Assembly (NCBI RefSeq): GCF_000236905.1
Contig: NC_016524.1
Coordinates: 124,001 to 188,000, forward strand
Reading direction: 5' to 3'
From: Tetrapisispora phaffii CBS 4417
Taxonomy: Eukaryota > Ascomycota > Saccharomycetes > Saccharomycetales > Saccharomycetaceae
DNA: 64,000 bases
A program made the position numbers and the translations under genes. This document shows, piece by piece, positions 1-9,714 of this stretch. Position 1 is the first letter of the stretch, and every line of letters begins with the position of its first letter. Under the pieces are notes generated by a model. It was not told where the DNA came from. It saw nothing but the letters and a program-made list of their open reading frames with translations, and searched no databases.

Positions 1-1
1 A

Positions 2-1037
2 AGAGAATTAATTATTGGTGACAGAAAACTGTAAAGCTGTCGTTGCTTTAGAAACACTTTTAAACCAAAAGAGATAGAGTGACGGCTAAGGATGAATCAA
101 AGAAATTGTACTGTGTTTACGTAGCAATTGGTCAGATGAGGTCCACTGTTGTTCAATTAGTTCAAACTTGGGATCAACACGATGCTTCTGAATATTCTTT
201 CATTGTCGCAGTTACTGCTTCCAAAGCCGCTCCATTTCAATATTTTGCTCCCTTCACTGCTGCTTCCACCGGTGAATAGTTCACAGATAATGGTAAGAAC
301 TCTTTAATTGTCTATGATATTTATCCAAGCAAGCTGTCGTATACCGTTAATTACCCTTATTATTAAGATGCCCTCCGGGTAGAGAAGCTTATCCAGGTGA
401 TGTTTTCTACTTACATTTCAGATTATTAGAAAGAGCCGCTAAGATATCTGAAAACGAACGTGGTGGTTTAATGACCGCTTTACCATTTATTGAAACCCAC
501 AGTAGTTGTGTATCTGTTTATATTCCAACCAACATCCTTTCCATTACTGATGATCAAATTTTCTTGGAAGCTGAATTATTCTATAAAGATGTCAGACGAG
601 CTATTAATGTCGGTTTATCCGTTTCTCGTGTCGGTTCTGCTGCTCAACTTAGAGCTTTGAAGCAAGTTGCCCGTTCATTGAAATTATTCTTAGCCCAAGA
701 CAGAGACGTCGCTGCTTTCCCTCAATTCGGTTCCTATTTAGATGCATCTACTAAGCAAACTTTAGTTAGAGGTGAAACATTAACCTAATTGTTGAAGCAA
801 AGTCAGTACGCTCGGATTATCTACTGAAAAATAATTTCCATTAATTTATGCCGGTGTCAACGGTTACTTAGACAACATATGTTTATCCGGAGTTGCTGAA
901 TTTGAATCTTCTTTCCTAGCTTACTTAAAGGCTAATCATGAAACTATATCATCTACCATTAGGGACCAAGGTGAATTAAACAAGGATTTGCAAGCTAGTT
1001 TAAAATCTGAAACTGAATTTTCGTTGCCACATTCTAA
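2..1037 (+). pseudogene. ATP1: ATP1 pseudogene (mitochondrial F1-ATPase alpha subunit), 5' part outside the window
   Basis: Pieces in different frames reproduce the C-terminal two thirds of the F1-ATPase alpha subunit. The first readable piece is RELIIGDR, at the P-loop, from base 2. It is followed by [49 protein letters not shown] and FESSFLAYLK, and the end reads FVATF-stop at 1020-1037, as in yeast Atp1. Frame changes and stops interrupt it, including a stop where a conserved Trp is expected after STGE (near 279), a stop near 366 and one after [10 protein letters not shown] at 788. Many conserved residues are also altered. The longest open pieces are 66 and 105 codons, against about 545 for the intact protein. 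It cannot encode a working subunit, so a functional ATP1 must exist elsewhere. It lies on the same side of, and in the same orientation as, RPL32 relative to ATP1 on S. cerevisiae chromosome II, so it may be a decayed duplicate. It probably extends left of the window. Confidence 0.93.
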
Positions 1038-1410
1038 TTGTAATAAAAAGGTTATTATTATTAATTAACTATCAGCCTTGCAAGTTTAAATATTCTTTTC
1101 TCCAAGTGTATTAGGTTTTTACTAATATTCTACCAATTTCCTATATATAATCTTTAAATAAAATAATTCACTTAGGTTATATGTTTTACTCAATAAATTT
1201 ATTATGAAAATACACATAATTTCAAGTCTGTTTAAGATATATTAAAATGTTACCAGCTACCCTTATTAAATTTGGAAAATAATTATACATATCATAAAAA
1301 TATTTATCATTTTTAATAAAATAGAACCTATTTACAAAAGGAATTTCAATATTTTTATTATAATCAAGATGATTTTGCATACGAATTCCACTTAAAAAGA
1401 CAAGACTATA
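1038..1410. other. AT-rich intergenic region, ATP1 pseudogene to YME1
   Basis: This stretch separates the end of the ATP1 pseudogene from the end of YME1. It is strongly AT-rich with TA-rich runs suited to 3'-end formation. No gene, tRNA or repeat was recognised. Confidence 0.5.
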
Positions 1411-3759
1411 TTATGCTTTAATCAATGCCGTTAGTGGTTTCTTGTCAGTTTCTCCACGTTCTTTTCTTACATCACTATCGGGACCTTCGATAATGGTATT
1501 AGTTGCTGTTCTTAGTTTATTGATTGGTTCACCGTTGCAGACTTTTTCGATCTCTTTTGCATCTAACGTTTCATATTCGATTAGACCCTTGGCCAGTCTC
1601 TCTAATTCAACTTTTTTACTATTTAGTAACTTCCTTGTTCTATCCTCAGACAACTTTAACATTTCGACAACCTCATTATCGGCAATGTCACGAATTTTGC
1701 CTGACCAAGTTTCCCATTTATCTGCTAGGTTAACAGGGCCTACATCTTCTGACATACCATATTGGGTGACCATGGCTCTCGCCGTTTGTGTAGCGCTTTG
1801 TAAATCAGAACCGCAACCACTGGTTGTATTTTCTTTACCATAAATTAGTTCTTCGGCAATTTTACCACCCATGCAAACATCTAAACGTGATAAACATTCT
1901 TTCTTAGTGATATCAACCTTATCCATTTCAGGTAGTTGGAATGTAATACCTAAGGCTCTACCTCTTGGAAGAATGGTAGCTTTGTATAAAGGTGTGGCAG
2001 AAGGAGTGTACATAGCCATGATGGCATGACCAGCTTCATGATATGCGGTAGCTCTTCTTGATGCTTCAGTTAAAACCATAGTTTTTCTTTCTGCACCTAA
2101 TAAGATTTTATCTTTAGCCCATTCTAAATGTGACATATCGACAGAAATAGCATTCTGTTGACAAGCATATACAGCGGCTTGGTTGACTAGATTAGCAAGT
2201 TCAGCACCTGAAAGACCGGGAGTACCACGAGCAATGACAGTTGCGTCAACATTAGGAGCAAGAGTGATTTTTTTCAAATGATGTGCAAGAATATCTGCAC
2301 GGCCACGGACATCTGGTAAATCGACGTTGACAACTTTATCAAATCTGCCTGGTCTTGTCAAGGCTTTATCTAAGGATTCTGGGAAATTAGTAGCACCGAT
2401 AATGATGATTCCTGAAGTTTGTGAAAACCCATCCAATTCTACCAACAGTTGGTTTAATGTTTGCTTTGCATATGCTTGATCTTTTGGATTACGTTTACCT
2501 CCAATTGCATCTAATTCATCAATAAATATGATGGCAGGGGCTTTGGCTCTAGCTTGTGAAAACAAATCACGGATTCTCTTAGCACCTACCCCTACGTAAA
2601 CCTCATCAAATTCAGAACCTGACATAAAGAAAAAATCGACGCCGGCTTCACCAGCAGTAGCCCTCGCTAGTAAAGTTTTACCCGTACCTGGAGGACCCGT
2701 TAATAAAACACCACTTGGTAGTTTACCACCTAGGGACTCGTATTTAGCAGGGTCCTTAAGGAAATCCACAATTTCTTCCAATTCGGCACGAGCTTCATCG
2801 CAACCTCTTACATCATCGAAAGTGACGTTTGTCTTTGCAACATCGACAGACTTATCAGCAACATCGTTATTCTTCAACAGGGAAGTATTTTCTGTGATGT
2901 ATCTGAAACCCTCTGAAACACCGTATGTTAAAATACCGAATACCAGTAACCATCTTACCCATCTGGAAATAACAGTGAACGTGGACTCTGTGACTACGAC
3001 ATGGATAGGAGCCTTATTTGAACCAAACATTGGGTTGTACATGGTAGGGAAGTTAGTGTGGTAGTTATTGTTAGTGGAGTTATTTCCCAACGACGCGGAA
3101 GACGCTAGAGATGGATTGACAGCACCTGCTGAACTGGCAGTCAAAAGTGACTGTCTGACCGCATCCGCCTCGGCATGCCTACCTATCCTTTGTAAAGCCT
3201 CCATATATAGCTCCATACATTCATGGTTTGACGCTATCCCTGGAGTTTCGAATCTAGACACGACGTATTGCGGGTAGTTTGACTGCAACAACAGTTTGTA
3301 GAAAACTGCCTGTGAATCAGGATTAGTGACGGCGTTGTTTGCCTCTTGTTCCTGTTTAGCCAATAGAGCATGGGATACCGGGCCTTGTGAATTCTTAGCT
3401 TCAGATTTTTTTGTTGAAGATTTAATTCCTTCCACAGTGGATGAAATAGCAGCGGCGGCTGCAGAAGCAAAAGTTTTAACACTATTTTTTTTCACCGGAT
3501 CATTTGCGACTTTCTCGTTACTGGCAGAAGTATCCTTGTTACCAGTAGATTGATTTGTGATAGGTTTTTTAGAGGATCCACCCTGGGTGGCGGCACCTTC
3601 GTTAGCAGTAGTTTTTGAATCGTTGCCGCTTGGTGGTTTGTCAGTAGAGTAGTATTTCAAAGATTTCCTGCTCGCCAGACTAATTATTTGTGTTGATCGC
3701 AGCATATTCCTGGACGCAAGCAGCCTGCTCATGGAAGCAATAGTGGTAGCTCTTAACAT
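1411..3759 (-). CDS. YME1: Mitochondrial i-AAA protease Yme1
   Basis: This is the ATP-dependent zinc metalloprotease of the mitochondrial inner membrane with its catalytic domains facing the intermembrane space. It removes unassembled and damaged inner-membrane and intermembrane-space proteins. The start is the first in-frame ATG (3759), giving 782 residues against 747 in S. cerevisiae. The N-terminus is basic and Ser/Ala-rich as in a mitochondrial presequence. A low-complexity stretch follows, then the Yme1-type segment [20 protein letters not shown], one membrane span at about residues 263-285, and the AAA domain with Walker A GPPGTGKT near 354 and Walker [13 protein letters not shown]. The zinc site HEAGH is at 574-578. 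The match to Yme1 is near-continuous from the span to the C-terminus and separates it from the m-AAA subunits Afg3 and Yta12. It is divergent from FMP10. Confidence 0.97.
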   Translation of the reverse strand: MLRATTIASMSRLLASRNMLRSTQIISLASRKSLKYYSTDKPPSGNDSKTTANEGAATQGGSSKKPITNQSTGNKDTSASNEKVANDPVKKNSVKTFASAAAAAISSTVEGIKSSTKKSEAKNSQGPVSHALLAKQEQEANNAVTNPDSQAVFYKLLLQSNYPQYVVSRFETPGIASNHECMELYMEALQRIGRHAEADAVRQSLLTASSAGAVNPSLASSASLGNNSTNNNYHTNFPTMYNPMFGSNKAPIHVVVTESTFTVISRWVRWLLVFGILTYGVSEGFRYITENTSLLKNNDVADKSVDVAKTNVTFDDVRGCDEARAELEEIVDFLKDPAKYESLGGKLPSGVLLTGPPGTGKTLLARATAGEAGVDFFFMSGSEFDEVYVGVGAKRIRDLFSQARAKAPAIIFIDELDAIGGKRNPKDQAYAKQTLNQLLVELDGFSQTSGIIIIGATNFPESLDKALTRPGRFDKVVNVDLPDVRGRADILAHHLKKITLAPNVDATVIARGTPGLSGAELANLVNQAAVYACQQNAISVDMSHLEWAKDKILLGAERKTMVLTEASRRATAYHEAGHAIMAMYTPSATPLYKATILPRGRALGITFQLPEMDKVDITKKECLSRLDVCMGGKIAEELIYGKENTTSGCGSDLQSATQTARAMVTQYGMSEDVGPVNLADKWETWSGKIRDIADNEVVEMLKLSEDRTRKLLNSKKVELERLAKGLIEYETLDAKEIEKVCNGEPINKLRTATNTIIEGPDSDVRKERGETDKKPLTALIKA

Positions 3760-3787
3760 TGCGGAGATGAGACGTAGTGACCTAAGA

Positions 3788-3805
3788 TTGTGTGTGTGTG
3801 TGTGT
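3788..3805. repeat. (TG)n microsatellite in the YME1 upstream region
   Basis: An uninterrupted TG dinucleotide run of about nine units, followed by TATATG, lies about 30-45 bp upstream of the YME1 ATG. In the YME1 orientation it reads as a CA run in the probable 5' leader. Confidence 0.85.
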
Positions 3806-4023
3806 ATATGTATATACGTCGATATAACTATTCTACTCAAATCCACGATATTTGAGATACCTAGGCGAGTTATAAGATATGATCATGTAGAAGTGATTAT
3901 TGTTAAATAGTATGTGTGTAGATTATTAGCGGTATAATTAAATGGCACACTCACTATTAAGAAAACCGAAAATAGGATTATAGAAATATGTGTAATCCTT
4001 AAAAAAGATCGAGAGATCACAGA

Positions 4024-4053
4024 CAACGACGGCCGGCCAGCCGGCCGTCGTTG
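4024..4053. repeat. Perfect GC-rich palindrome in the YME1-FMP10 divergent promoter
   Basis: Arms of 14 bp, CAACGACGGCCGGC at 4024-4037 and its exact reverse complement at 4040-4053, are separated by the two bases CA. The block is about three quarters G+C in an AT-rich intergenic region. It lies about 265 bp upstream of the YME1 ATG and about 200 bp upstream of the FMP10 ATG. It could be a binding site for a dimeric regulator or a hairpin-forming element. Which it is cannot be decided from sequence. Confidence 0.9.
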
Positions 4054-4138
4054 GTGTTGCGGGAGATAAGATGCGGTGGAGGGCGGGTAAGCCCACTGAA
4101 CCAAGCACCAAGAGATCTGGACGGAAGTGCTCACAGCG

Positions 4139-4162
4139 ACATATATATATATATATATATAT
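4139..4162. repeat. (AT)n microsatellite
   Basis: A run of alternating A and T of about 24 bases lies about 90 bp before the FMP10 start. It could supply a TATA-like element for FMP10, but this is only inference. Confidence 0.85.
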
Positions 4163-4251
4163 CACTGTTACACTGGTCATTGTGGGTTCGTATATAAGAT
4201 GTGTGGTTCACCACTGGAATACGTGTGTCGTAGCGGTGCTGAGATACGGTT

Positions 4252-4968
4252 ATGTTTAAAATTATCAATAGAGGTGTTCTGTTGCCGGCTCTAGGGTTCG
4301 GTTTGGGTGTTGCTACTTCGATGGATGTTTGGCCAAGGACTCAACTCCCACTGCATGATGAGACGTTGCTTCCCCATTTGCGGAGTGTTAAAGAGGGACA
4401 GAACAATGATGTGTTGGAGAAGATCTCGAGGCTGCACGAATATCAGGAGTTAACTGGAGCAAGCTCGCATTTTACAAAACAGTTTGTGCAAAGTCAGAAA
4501 ATACCAAGTGCGCACCATTCGAATCATGTTGGACAAGGCTTATTGTTTGGCAGAAGGAAACTTGAAATTGATCCGTTAGTGTTCCATAATGAAGCAGAAA
4601 GAGAAATAGTCGGGTTCTACCATATAGGGGCCGATCTATCCGGAGACAATGATAAGGTTCACTATGGGATCTTATCATTGATCTTAGACGAATCTCTATG
4701 CTATTGTGGATTCTCGTGTTTACCAAGTAAGAGAGGTGTCACTGCAAGACTGTCCGTACATTTCAATACTGAACTACCCGCAAACTCAACCATAATGTTG
4801 AAAGCAAAAGTATCGGAAGTGAAAGGAAGAAAATGTATAATCAATGGAACGTTGAGCCTAGTGGACACAGATACAGCAGTGGTAAGCGGCGTACCATTCG
4901 CTAATGCTGAATGTATCCTGGTAGAACCTAAATGGTTCAAGTATCTAAATTGGGTAGACATGTTCTGA
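4252..4968 (+). CDS. FMP10: Fmp10-like mitochondrial thioesterase-superfamily protein
   Basis: The 238-residue protein has the size and layout of the UPF0644 family (S. cerevisiae Fmp10, YER182W, 244 residues), which is found with mitochondria and has no defined substrate. A short hydrophobic N-terminus (about residues 5-22) could be a membrane anchor or targeting segment. The C-terminal half resembles a hot-dog thioesterase fold: the stretch HYGILSLILDESLCYCGF (about residues 141-158) corresponds to the hot-dog helix region. The strands GVTARLSVHFNTELP, TIMLKAKVSEVKGRKCIINGTL and a final ECILVEPKWFKYLNW follow. The ATG at 4252 is the first in frame. It is transcribed away from YME1 with the GC palindrome between them. 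Family assignment is good; the biochemical activity is unknown. Confidence 0.85.
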   Translation: MFKIINRGVLLPALGFGLGVATSMDVWPRTQLPLHDETLLPHLRSVKEGQNNDVLEKISRLHEYQELTGASSHFTKQFVQSQKIPSAHHSNHVGQGLLFGRRKLEIDPLVFHNEAEREIVGFYHIGADLSGDNDKVHYGILSLILDESLCYCGFSCLPSKRGVTARLSVHFNTELPANSTIMLKAKVSEVKGRKCIINGTLSLVDTDTAVVSGVPFANAECILVEPKWFKYLNWVDMF

Positions 4969-5552
4969 AACGAATCATTCAACTTTCAGCAATCTGTCCC
5001 TTTCCCTTTCCCCAAACGGTGTATCATGTATACAACAATGGAACCCAATATACTCTGCTTGGTTTCCCGTCATGGCAAGATAGGCTAGTGCATGTATAGA
5101 AATACTTCTCGTGAGATCCTTTGCCCTCTAATCGATTATTCGAATTGTTGCCAAGGTAACCTCATTTCTTTTTCCATCGTTGAAGTGATCCGATCGATTG
5201 TTGGTTCGAACTTGTCTCATGACAAATTCCGGGTAAACGTCCTTTTTCGCTCGATATTGTTTATTCTCAAATTTAGAATTCAAATTTGATATACGTGTAA
5301 CAGCATCAAGAGATAATAGGAACACAGTAATATTAATACACTACTAACAATGTATATACAAACAATGTATATAATATATAAATGAATAAATTATTTGTAA
5401 TATAAATTATTAGTTTTAGTTAATTAAGCATTATTCTCTAGATTCTGTCACTGTTGGATTAGATCCCTGCAGTTCTGCTACGTGTTTTGGTGTTTGTTAT
5501 TTCAAATCTATAGAATTTAAAGGATCCTCCAAATAATAGTCATATTTCCAGG
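4969..5552. other. Intergenic region, FMP10 to GLO3
   Basis: This holds the FMP10 3' end and the GLO3 promoter. A TACTAAC heptamer occurs at 5342-5348, but no convincing GTATGT donor precedes it, so a leader intron is not called. A TTGGTTCGAA stretch near 5201 resembles a tRNA T-loop, but no cloverleaf surrounds it. Confidence 0.4.
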
Positions 5553-7043
5553 ATGAGTAGTGATAACGGTGAAGTTTTCGCTTCAAAGGAATTGACCACT
5601 CAAGTCTTCCAGAAATTATCTACTAAATTAGAGAATAGGGTGTGTTTTGATTGTGGTAATAAGAATCCAACTTGGACTTCTGTTCCATTTGGTGTCATGT
5701 TATGTATTCAATGTTCAGCTGTTCATAGAAACTTAGGGGTCCATATTACTTTTGTTAAATCCTCTACTTTAGATAAATGGACAATTAATAATTTAAGAAG
5801 ATTTAAACACGGTGGTAATTTAAAAGCCCGCGAATACTTTTTAAAGAATAATGGTAAGCAATATTTAAACACTTCTAACGTGGATGCTAGAGTAAAATAT
5901 ACGAGTTCTATTGCCAAAAAATATAAGGAGCATTTAGAGAAAGCGGTCAAGAAGGATATGGAATTGTATCCATCTGAATTGGTCTTAACAGATGGACAAG
6001 AAGCTGATTTTGATAATCTATCAAGTGCTAACGCTTCTGCTGATTCATTAAATAAGAATAGTACTGATGATTTTTTTGCAACTTTTCAAAAGCCAACAGA
6101 TCCTGAATCATCCTCTACAAAAATTCTGACTCCAACTAGCACTGGCGCAGTAGGTTCTAGTGCATCCCCAACTCCAAGATCGTCTATGTTAGCAGGCAAT
6201 GCAAACAGAAGAAGAATCACTACTGCCTCAGCTGGTGGTTCTCGTGCTGGCTCTGGTGCTGCTAAGCATTCAATCTTGTCATCCAATAGAAAGCCAACTA
6301 GAATTACTACTAGTAAAATTGACAAATCGAAGGCCGATGATTTATTTGATCAATTCGAAAAAGATGCTGAAGCTGAAAAGGAAGAAACGCAAGCTAATAG
6401 TTTTGCTAATAGACGTGCAGCATCGAGCACTTCTTCATTAAATAATGCTACTTATAAGCCTGTTGTTATCAAGCCTGAGAACTCGTTTGGGGAAGAAAAA
6501 GATGATTTCTACGACTTTTTGAATGGTGATTCGAGCGATTCTTACTCTACCCCAGCTCCAGGTGTTGCTGAAATCCAACCAAAATTAGCCAAGTTAGGAT
6601 TTGGTATGACAATGAACGATGCTAATGAATTAGCTGAACAACAGAAAGAAACTCTTAGAGCGGCATCTGGTCCAAAATACACTGGTGCAGTTGCTACAAA
6701 ATACGGTGGCCAAAAAGCCATTTCATCTGATCAAATGTTTGGACGTGGGTCTTATGATGACACTGCTGCACAAGAAGCTAAACAAAAATTAAGAAGTTTT
6801 GATAATGCTACCTCCATTTCATCATCATCTTATTTCGGCGAAGAGCAAGAAGGTGAAGAGGATGAATTTGGTGCTAACCCTTCTTACAACAATGGTCACA
6901 GCTACAATAACAATTCCAACACTAATAACGGTTTTGTTGATTTTAATTTAAGCACAGATGACGATTTACAAATGTTAAAGGATGCTGTTGGGCAAGGAGC
7001 TCAAAAATTAGGTAACTATTTGAGAGATTATCTAAGAAATTAA
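5553..7043 (+). CDS. GLO3: ArfGAP Glo3 (COPI vesicle transport)
   Basis: This is the GTPase-activating protein for Arf1/Arf2 that acts with COPI coats in Golgi-to-ER retrieval. The 496 residues match the usual length (493 in S. cerevisiae). The N-terminal ArfGAP zinc finger is intact, with cysteines at 31, 34, 51 and 54 (CFDCG and LCIQC) and the arginine finger at about residue 59 in CSAVHR. The central region is Ser/Asn-rich. Near the C-terminus are the short Glo3-type repeats (residues about 395-430, including [13 protein letters not shown] and SSSSYFGEE), and the protein ends NYLRDYLRN like other Glo3 proteins. It is a single exon starting at the first ATG. Confidence 0.96.
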   Translation: MSSDNGEVFASKELTTQVFQKLSTKLENRVCFDCGNKNPTWTSVPFGVMLCIQCSAVHRNLGVHITFVKSSTLDKWTINNLRRFKHGGNLKAREYFLKNNGKQYLNTSNVDARVKYTSSIAKKYKEHLEKAVKKDMELYPSELVLTDGQEADFDNLSSANASADSLNKNSTDDFFATFQKPTDPESSSTKILTPTSTGAVGSSASPTPRSSMLAGNANRRRITTASAGGSRAGSGAAKHSILSSNRKPTRITTSKIDKSKADDLFDQFEKDAEAEKEETQANSFANRRAASSTSSLNNATYKPVVIKPENSFGEEKDDFYDFLNGDSSDSYSTPAPGVAEIQPKLAKLGFGMTMNDANELAEQQKETLRAASGPKYTGAVATKYGGQKAISSDQMFGRGSYDDTAAQEAKQKLRSFDNATSISSSSYFGEEQEGEEDEFGANPSYNNGHSYNNNSNTNNGFVDFNLSTDDDLQMLKDAVGQGAQKLGNYLRDYLRN

Positions 7044-8092
7044 ATGACATTTACAAAACAGTTTGTGTATAGGGTTTGTTGATCTTGTTCTAACAACGTT
7101 TGCATTAGATACACATACAAGTTACTTGAAGAATAAGGAAATACTCTAAAATATTAAATTAAAAAGATAATTCTTCAATATATGTTCGCAGAGGCGTGAC
7201 TGTACTATATCACAATAAGTATATAAATAAAAATTCATATAAGCAAATAGTTTACATAACTATTAATAACACGAATTAAACGTAAGTTAATAAATAAAAA
7301 ACCTAAACCACTTCAATCCATGAATATTTAGACGTTGTTATGATATAAAAATGAGAATAATAACTTCATATATGCTTCCTTATCTAATCAATGTGAGCCA
7401 ATTTTGAATGACTGAAACTAAAAACCCTAACATCCGTACATTCCAGAAATAAAGTTAACAGTTTTTATTTTTCATTTTTCCTTACTTTTTTTTTATTTTT
7501 TTAATTGTTTGAAATTTTCTTGAACAGCGCAGCCCTGTAGAAGATAAAAGGAAAAACCGAACAAAAGATGAGATTTCTTTGACGGATAACATATGTGGTG
7601 GTACAGGATAGCGCTCTTTATGCTCTAATTTTATAGGCAGACATTTCATCATTACTGAATGAGTTCCTTCCAAATTAACATGGTTCTGCCCACGGACTGG
7701 AACATCTTTGTCTACGTGTCAGTATTCACGAGCCTACAGTTAGTGTATCACCTGAATTTATTCTGCTTAATGGCCATTTCATAGCACATTGTTCATCGCA
7801 ATTGTTTAACCCAAATCTTTCAATTTAGTGGGCAACAGCATTGAAACGTTTTCTTTTCACTTGCTGAAAGTATTTTATTACTATTGTACTCTTCTATTCT
7901 GTTGAATAATCTTAGCGCACAGCTTTTAGTATGGAAACAGCATTAGTACCAGTCGTTCTTCTCATCTTGCAATTCCATTTATGAAATATTATCGATATTA
8001 TAAAACAATTACTATATATATAGCTATATTAAATTATTCACTATAGTTGAACTACATTGGTTAGCAACACAGAATCACCAACGAAAATAAAG
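7044..8092. other. Intergenic region, GLO3 to RPL32, with RPL32 promoter
   Basis: This is about 1 kb with no credible gene. A 63-codon reading frame on the minus strand begins with TTG and matches nothing known. The right part should hold the RPL32 promoter and transcript start, since the leader intron donor is at 8093. Confidence 0.4.
7424..7442 (+). promoter_or_regulatory. Candidate Tbf1/Rap1-type site upstream of RPL32
   Basis: ACCCTAA (7424-7430, the Tbf1/telomere-like core) is directly followed by CATCCGTACATT, which resembles the Rap1 consensus ACACCCGTACAT. Ribosomal protein genes of this family are commonly driven by Rap1 or Tbf1. The site is about 650 bp before the leader intron, farther than usual, so the assignment is tentative. 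Confidence 0.35.
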
Positions 8093-8655
8093 GTATGTGA
8101 ATAGTACATTATATGCAAACAGTTGAATTGGAGTTTTAATAATAGATATAAGAATTTTGCTGAATACATGAAAAATATCATATATGATTTTGAAGTGGAG
8201 ATCAATGGAACATTATGGTAGCTTAGAGCTACATCGATAATATTGAATTAAATGATGATGATCTTTGATCAAGATGTGAATTACAAATGGATGCTTTATG
8301 ACGTTACAAATAAAGAACCCTAGTTCGTTTGATTATGAATATTTGATGATTAAGAATTGTTATTAATGAGATATATAAACTTATTACTGTAACGATTTGA
8401 ATCATATTAAAGCTGTCATAAAACATTTTTTATACGATTTGAAGAACTTTTATTTTCCATTCCGTTTAGATATTTTGAAAATTTTTAGCTTTTGAGATAT
8501 ACTTATATTCAACTTATTAAACACAAATTTCAATTTAAGTATAAGAGAGAATCATTTTACTAACATTAATTTATATTATATTAATCTGTATCAATTCGTC
8601 AATTTTGTATTTTTTAAAATTGAAAAGATTAGTATAACCAAACATTTTTTTACAG
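8093..8655 (+). other. RPL32: Predicted 5' UTR intron of RPL32
   Basis: A GTATGT donor is at 8093-8098, a perfect TACTAAC branch site at 8558-8564, and a pyrimidine-rich run ends in ACAG at 8652-8655, exactly abutting the ATG. The 563-nt intron lies wholly in the leader, so the first exon is non-coding. Large introns next to the start codon are typical of yeast ribosomal protein genes. No snoRNA box pair was convincing inside it, although an ATGATGATGAT stretch occurs near 8253. Confidence 0.85.
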
Positions 8656-9051
8656 ATGGCTTCTTCTCTACCACACCCAAAGATTGTTAAGAAACATACT
8701 AAGAAGTTCAAGCGTCACCACTCTGACAGATATCACAGAGTCGGTGAAAGCTGGAGAAAGCAAAAGGTATTGACTCTGTTGTTAGAAGAAGATTCAGAGG
8801 GTAACATCTCTGAACCAAAGATCGGTTACGGTTCTAACAACAAGACCAAATTCTTAACCCCATCTGGTCACAAGACTTTATTAATTGCTAACGTTAAAGA
8901 TTTAGAATTATTAACCATGCACACCAAGTCCTACGCTGCTGAAATTGCTCACAACGTTTCTTCCAAGAATAGAGTCACCATCTTATCTAGAGCTAAGGCT
9001 TTAGGTGTTAAGATCACCAACCCAAAGGGTAGATTAGCTTTGGAAGCTTAG
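8656..9051 (+). CDS. RPL32: Ribosomal protein eL32 (Rpl32) with an internally frameshifted segment
   Basis: This is a component of the 60S ribosomal subunit that binds 25S rRNA. The 131-residue product matches eL32 at both ends: [29 protein letters not shown] and, after residue 49, [12 protein letters not shown] to the normal end GRLALEA. Residues 38-48 read [11 protein letters not shown], where the family has the conserved basic stretch [11 protein letters not shown]. The DNA shows why: one G is missing after CAAAAG (8766-8767) and one G is extra in CAGAGGG (8799-8801), so 33 bases are read in another frame before the frame returns. The product also has an extra Ser at position 3 or 4 and changes such as Lys to Asn in [10 protein letters not shown]. 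It may be a decaying duplicate, a sequencing error pair, or a truly altered protein. The leader has an intron ending directly at the ATG. Confidence 0.93.
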   Translation: MASSLPHPKIVKKHTKKFKRHHSDRYHRVGESWRKQKVLTLLLEEDSEGNISEPKIGYGSNNKTKFLTPSGHKTLLIANVKDLELLTMHTKSYAAEIAHNVSSKNRVTILSRAKALGVKITNPKGRLALEA

Positions 9052-9714
9052 ATTAAAAATAATTAATCGTTTTACGGTCTGTATAATTTTCTATCTTTCA
9101 TAAATAAAATACTAATAAAATTATATTTTATATTAAACGTGATACTATGTAACAAAGACTCTTATAGATGGCAGCCAATAATGAATCCTGTAAGGTTAAT
9201 TATTGTTGTCGACTTTGACGTCAAACAAAATGATACTTGTGATATGTTTAAGTTTATAATGTAAATCAATGACATTTATAGTATATTGTTATGAAAATAA
9301 TAGTATATAGACAGTATATAAGAGTTGTACACTGGCTATAGAATTACTTAAATGTTGAGGTCTCTATTGTGATTATAAAATAGAAAGAAATGAATAAAGC
9401 GCAAACAATATGGATAATCTAATTCAAATATATCATCGCAACATGTATAATGTGGTTGGATTGAATTATGATAATATCAAAAGTGCATGTGTATTATTGA
9501 TTTCATTCTATTGTAAACCGAATTGATATTTTTTTTTTCATTTTTTATGTTTTATTTGTTGATATTGTCTTATTATTTAATTACGATTAAATGAATATTT
9601 CGCCTGATTTAATATGAAGATAGGTTTTGTACTACAATCATTATTTATTGCAATTTTGGTAAGAACATTATATTACATTTATTTCAGAGAATGGAAACAC
9701 ATTCCTTATAATTC
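9052..9714. other. Convergent intergenic region, RPL32 and SCS2
   Basis: Both genes end here, so only 3' ends are expected. The sequence is AT-rich, with a long T run near 9531-9546. Apart from a possible replication-origin match, nothing was recognised. Confidence 0.4.
9543..9553 (+). other. Possible ARS consensus match
   Basis: TTTTATGTTTT matches the 11-bp S. cerevisiae ARS core WTTTAYRTTTW, in an AT-rich convergent intergenic region, a common setting for origins. Such matches arise often by chance in AT-rich DNA, and the extended 17-bp motif is not satisfied. Confidence 0.2.

Noticed and set aside
3760..3846. An N-terminal extension of YME1
   Set aside because: It begins with GTG and translates the (TG)n microsatellite as a His/Thr/Ile repeat. 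The first ATG is at 3759.
5190..5215. A tRNA-like T-loop (GGTTCGAAC) between FMP10 and GLO3
   Set aside because: No matching acceptor stem, D-arm or anticodon arm surrounds it.
5342..5348. A TACTAAC branch site in the GLO3 leader
   Set aside because: No GTATGT-type donor occurs at a plausible distance upstream, and the GLO3 coding frame needs no intron.
7482..7673. A 63-codon minus-strand frame between GLO3 and RPL32
   Set aside because: It starts with TTG rather than ATG, ends in a Lys-rich run from a T tract, and has no recognised homologue.
8240..8330. A box C/D snoRNA in the RPL32 intron
   Set aside because: An ATGATGA-like C box is present, but no CTGA D box with closing stem was found at a suitable distance.
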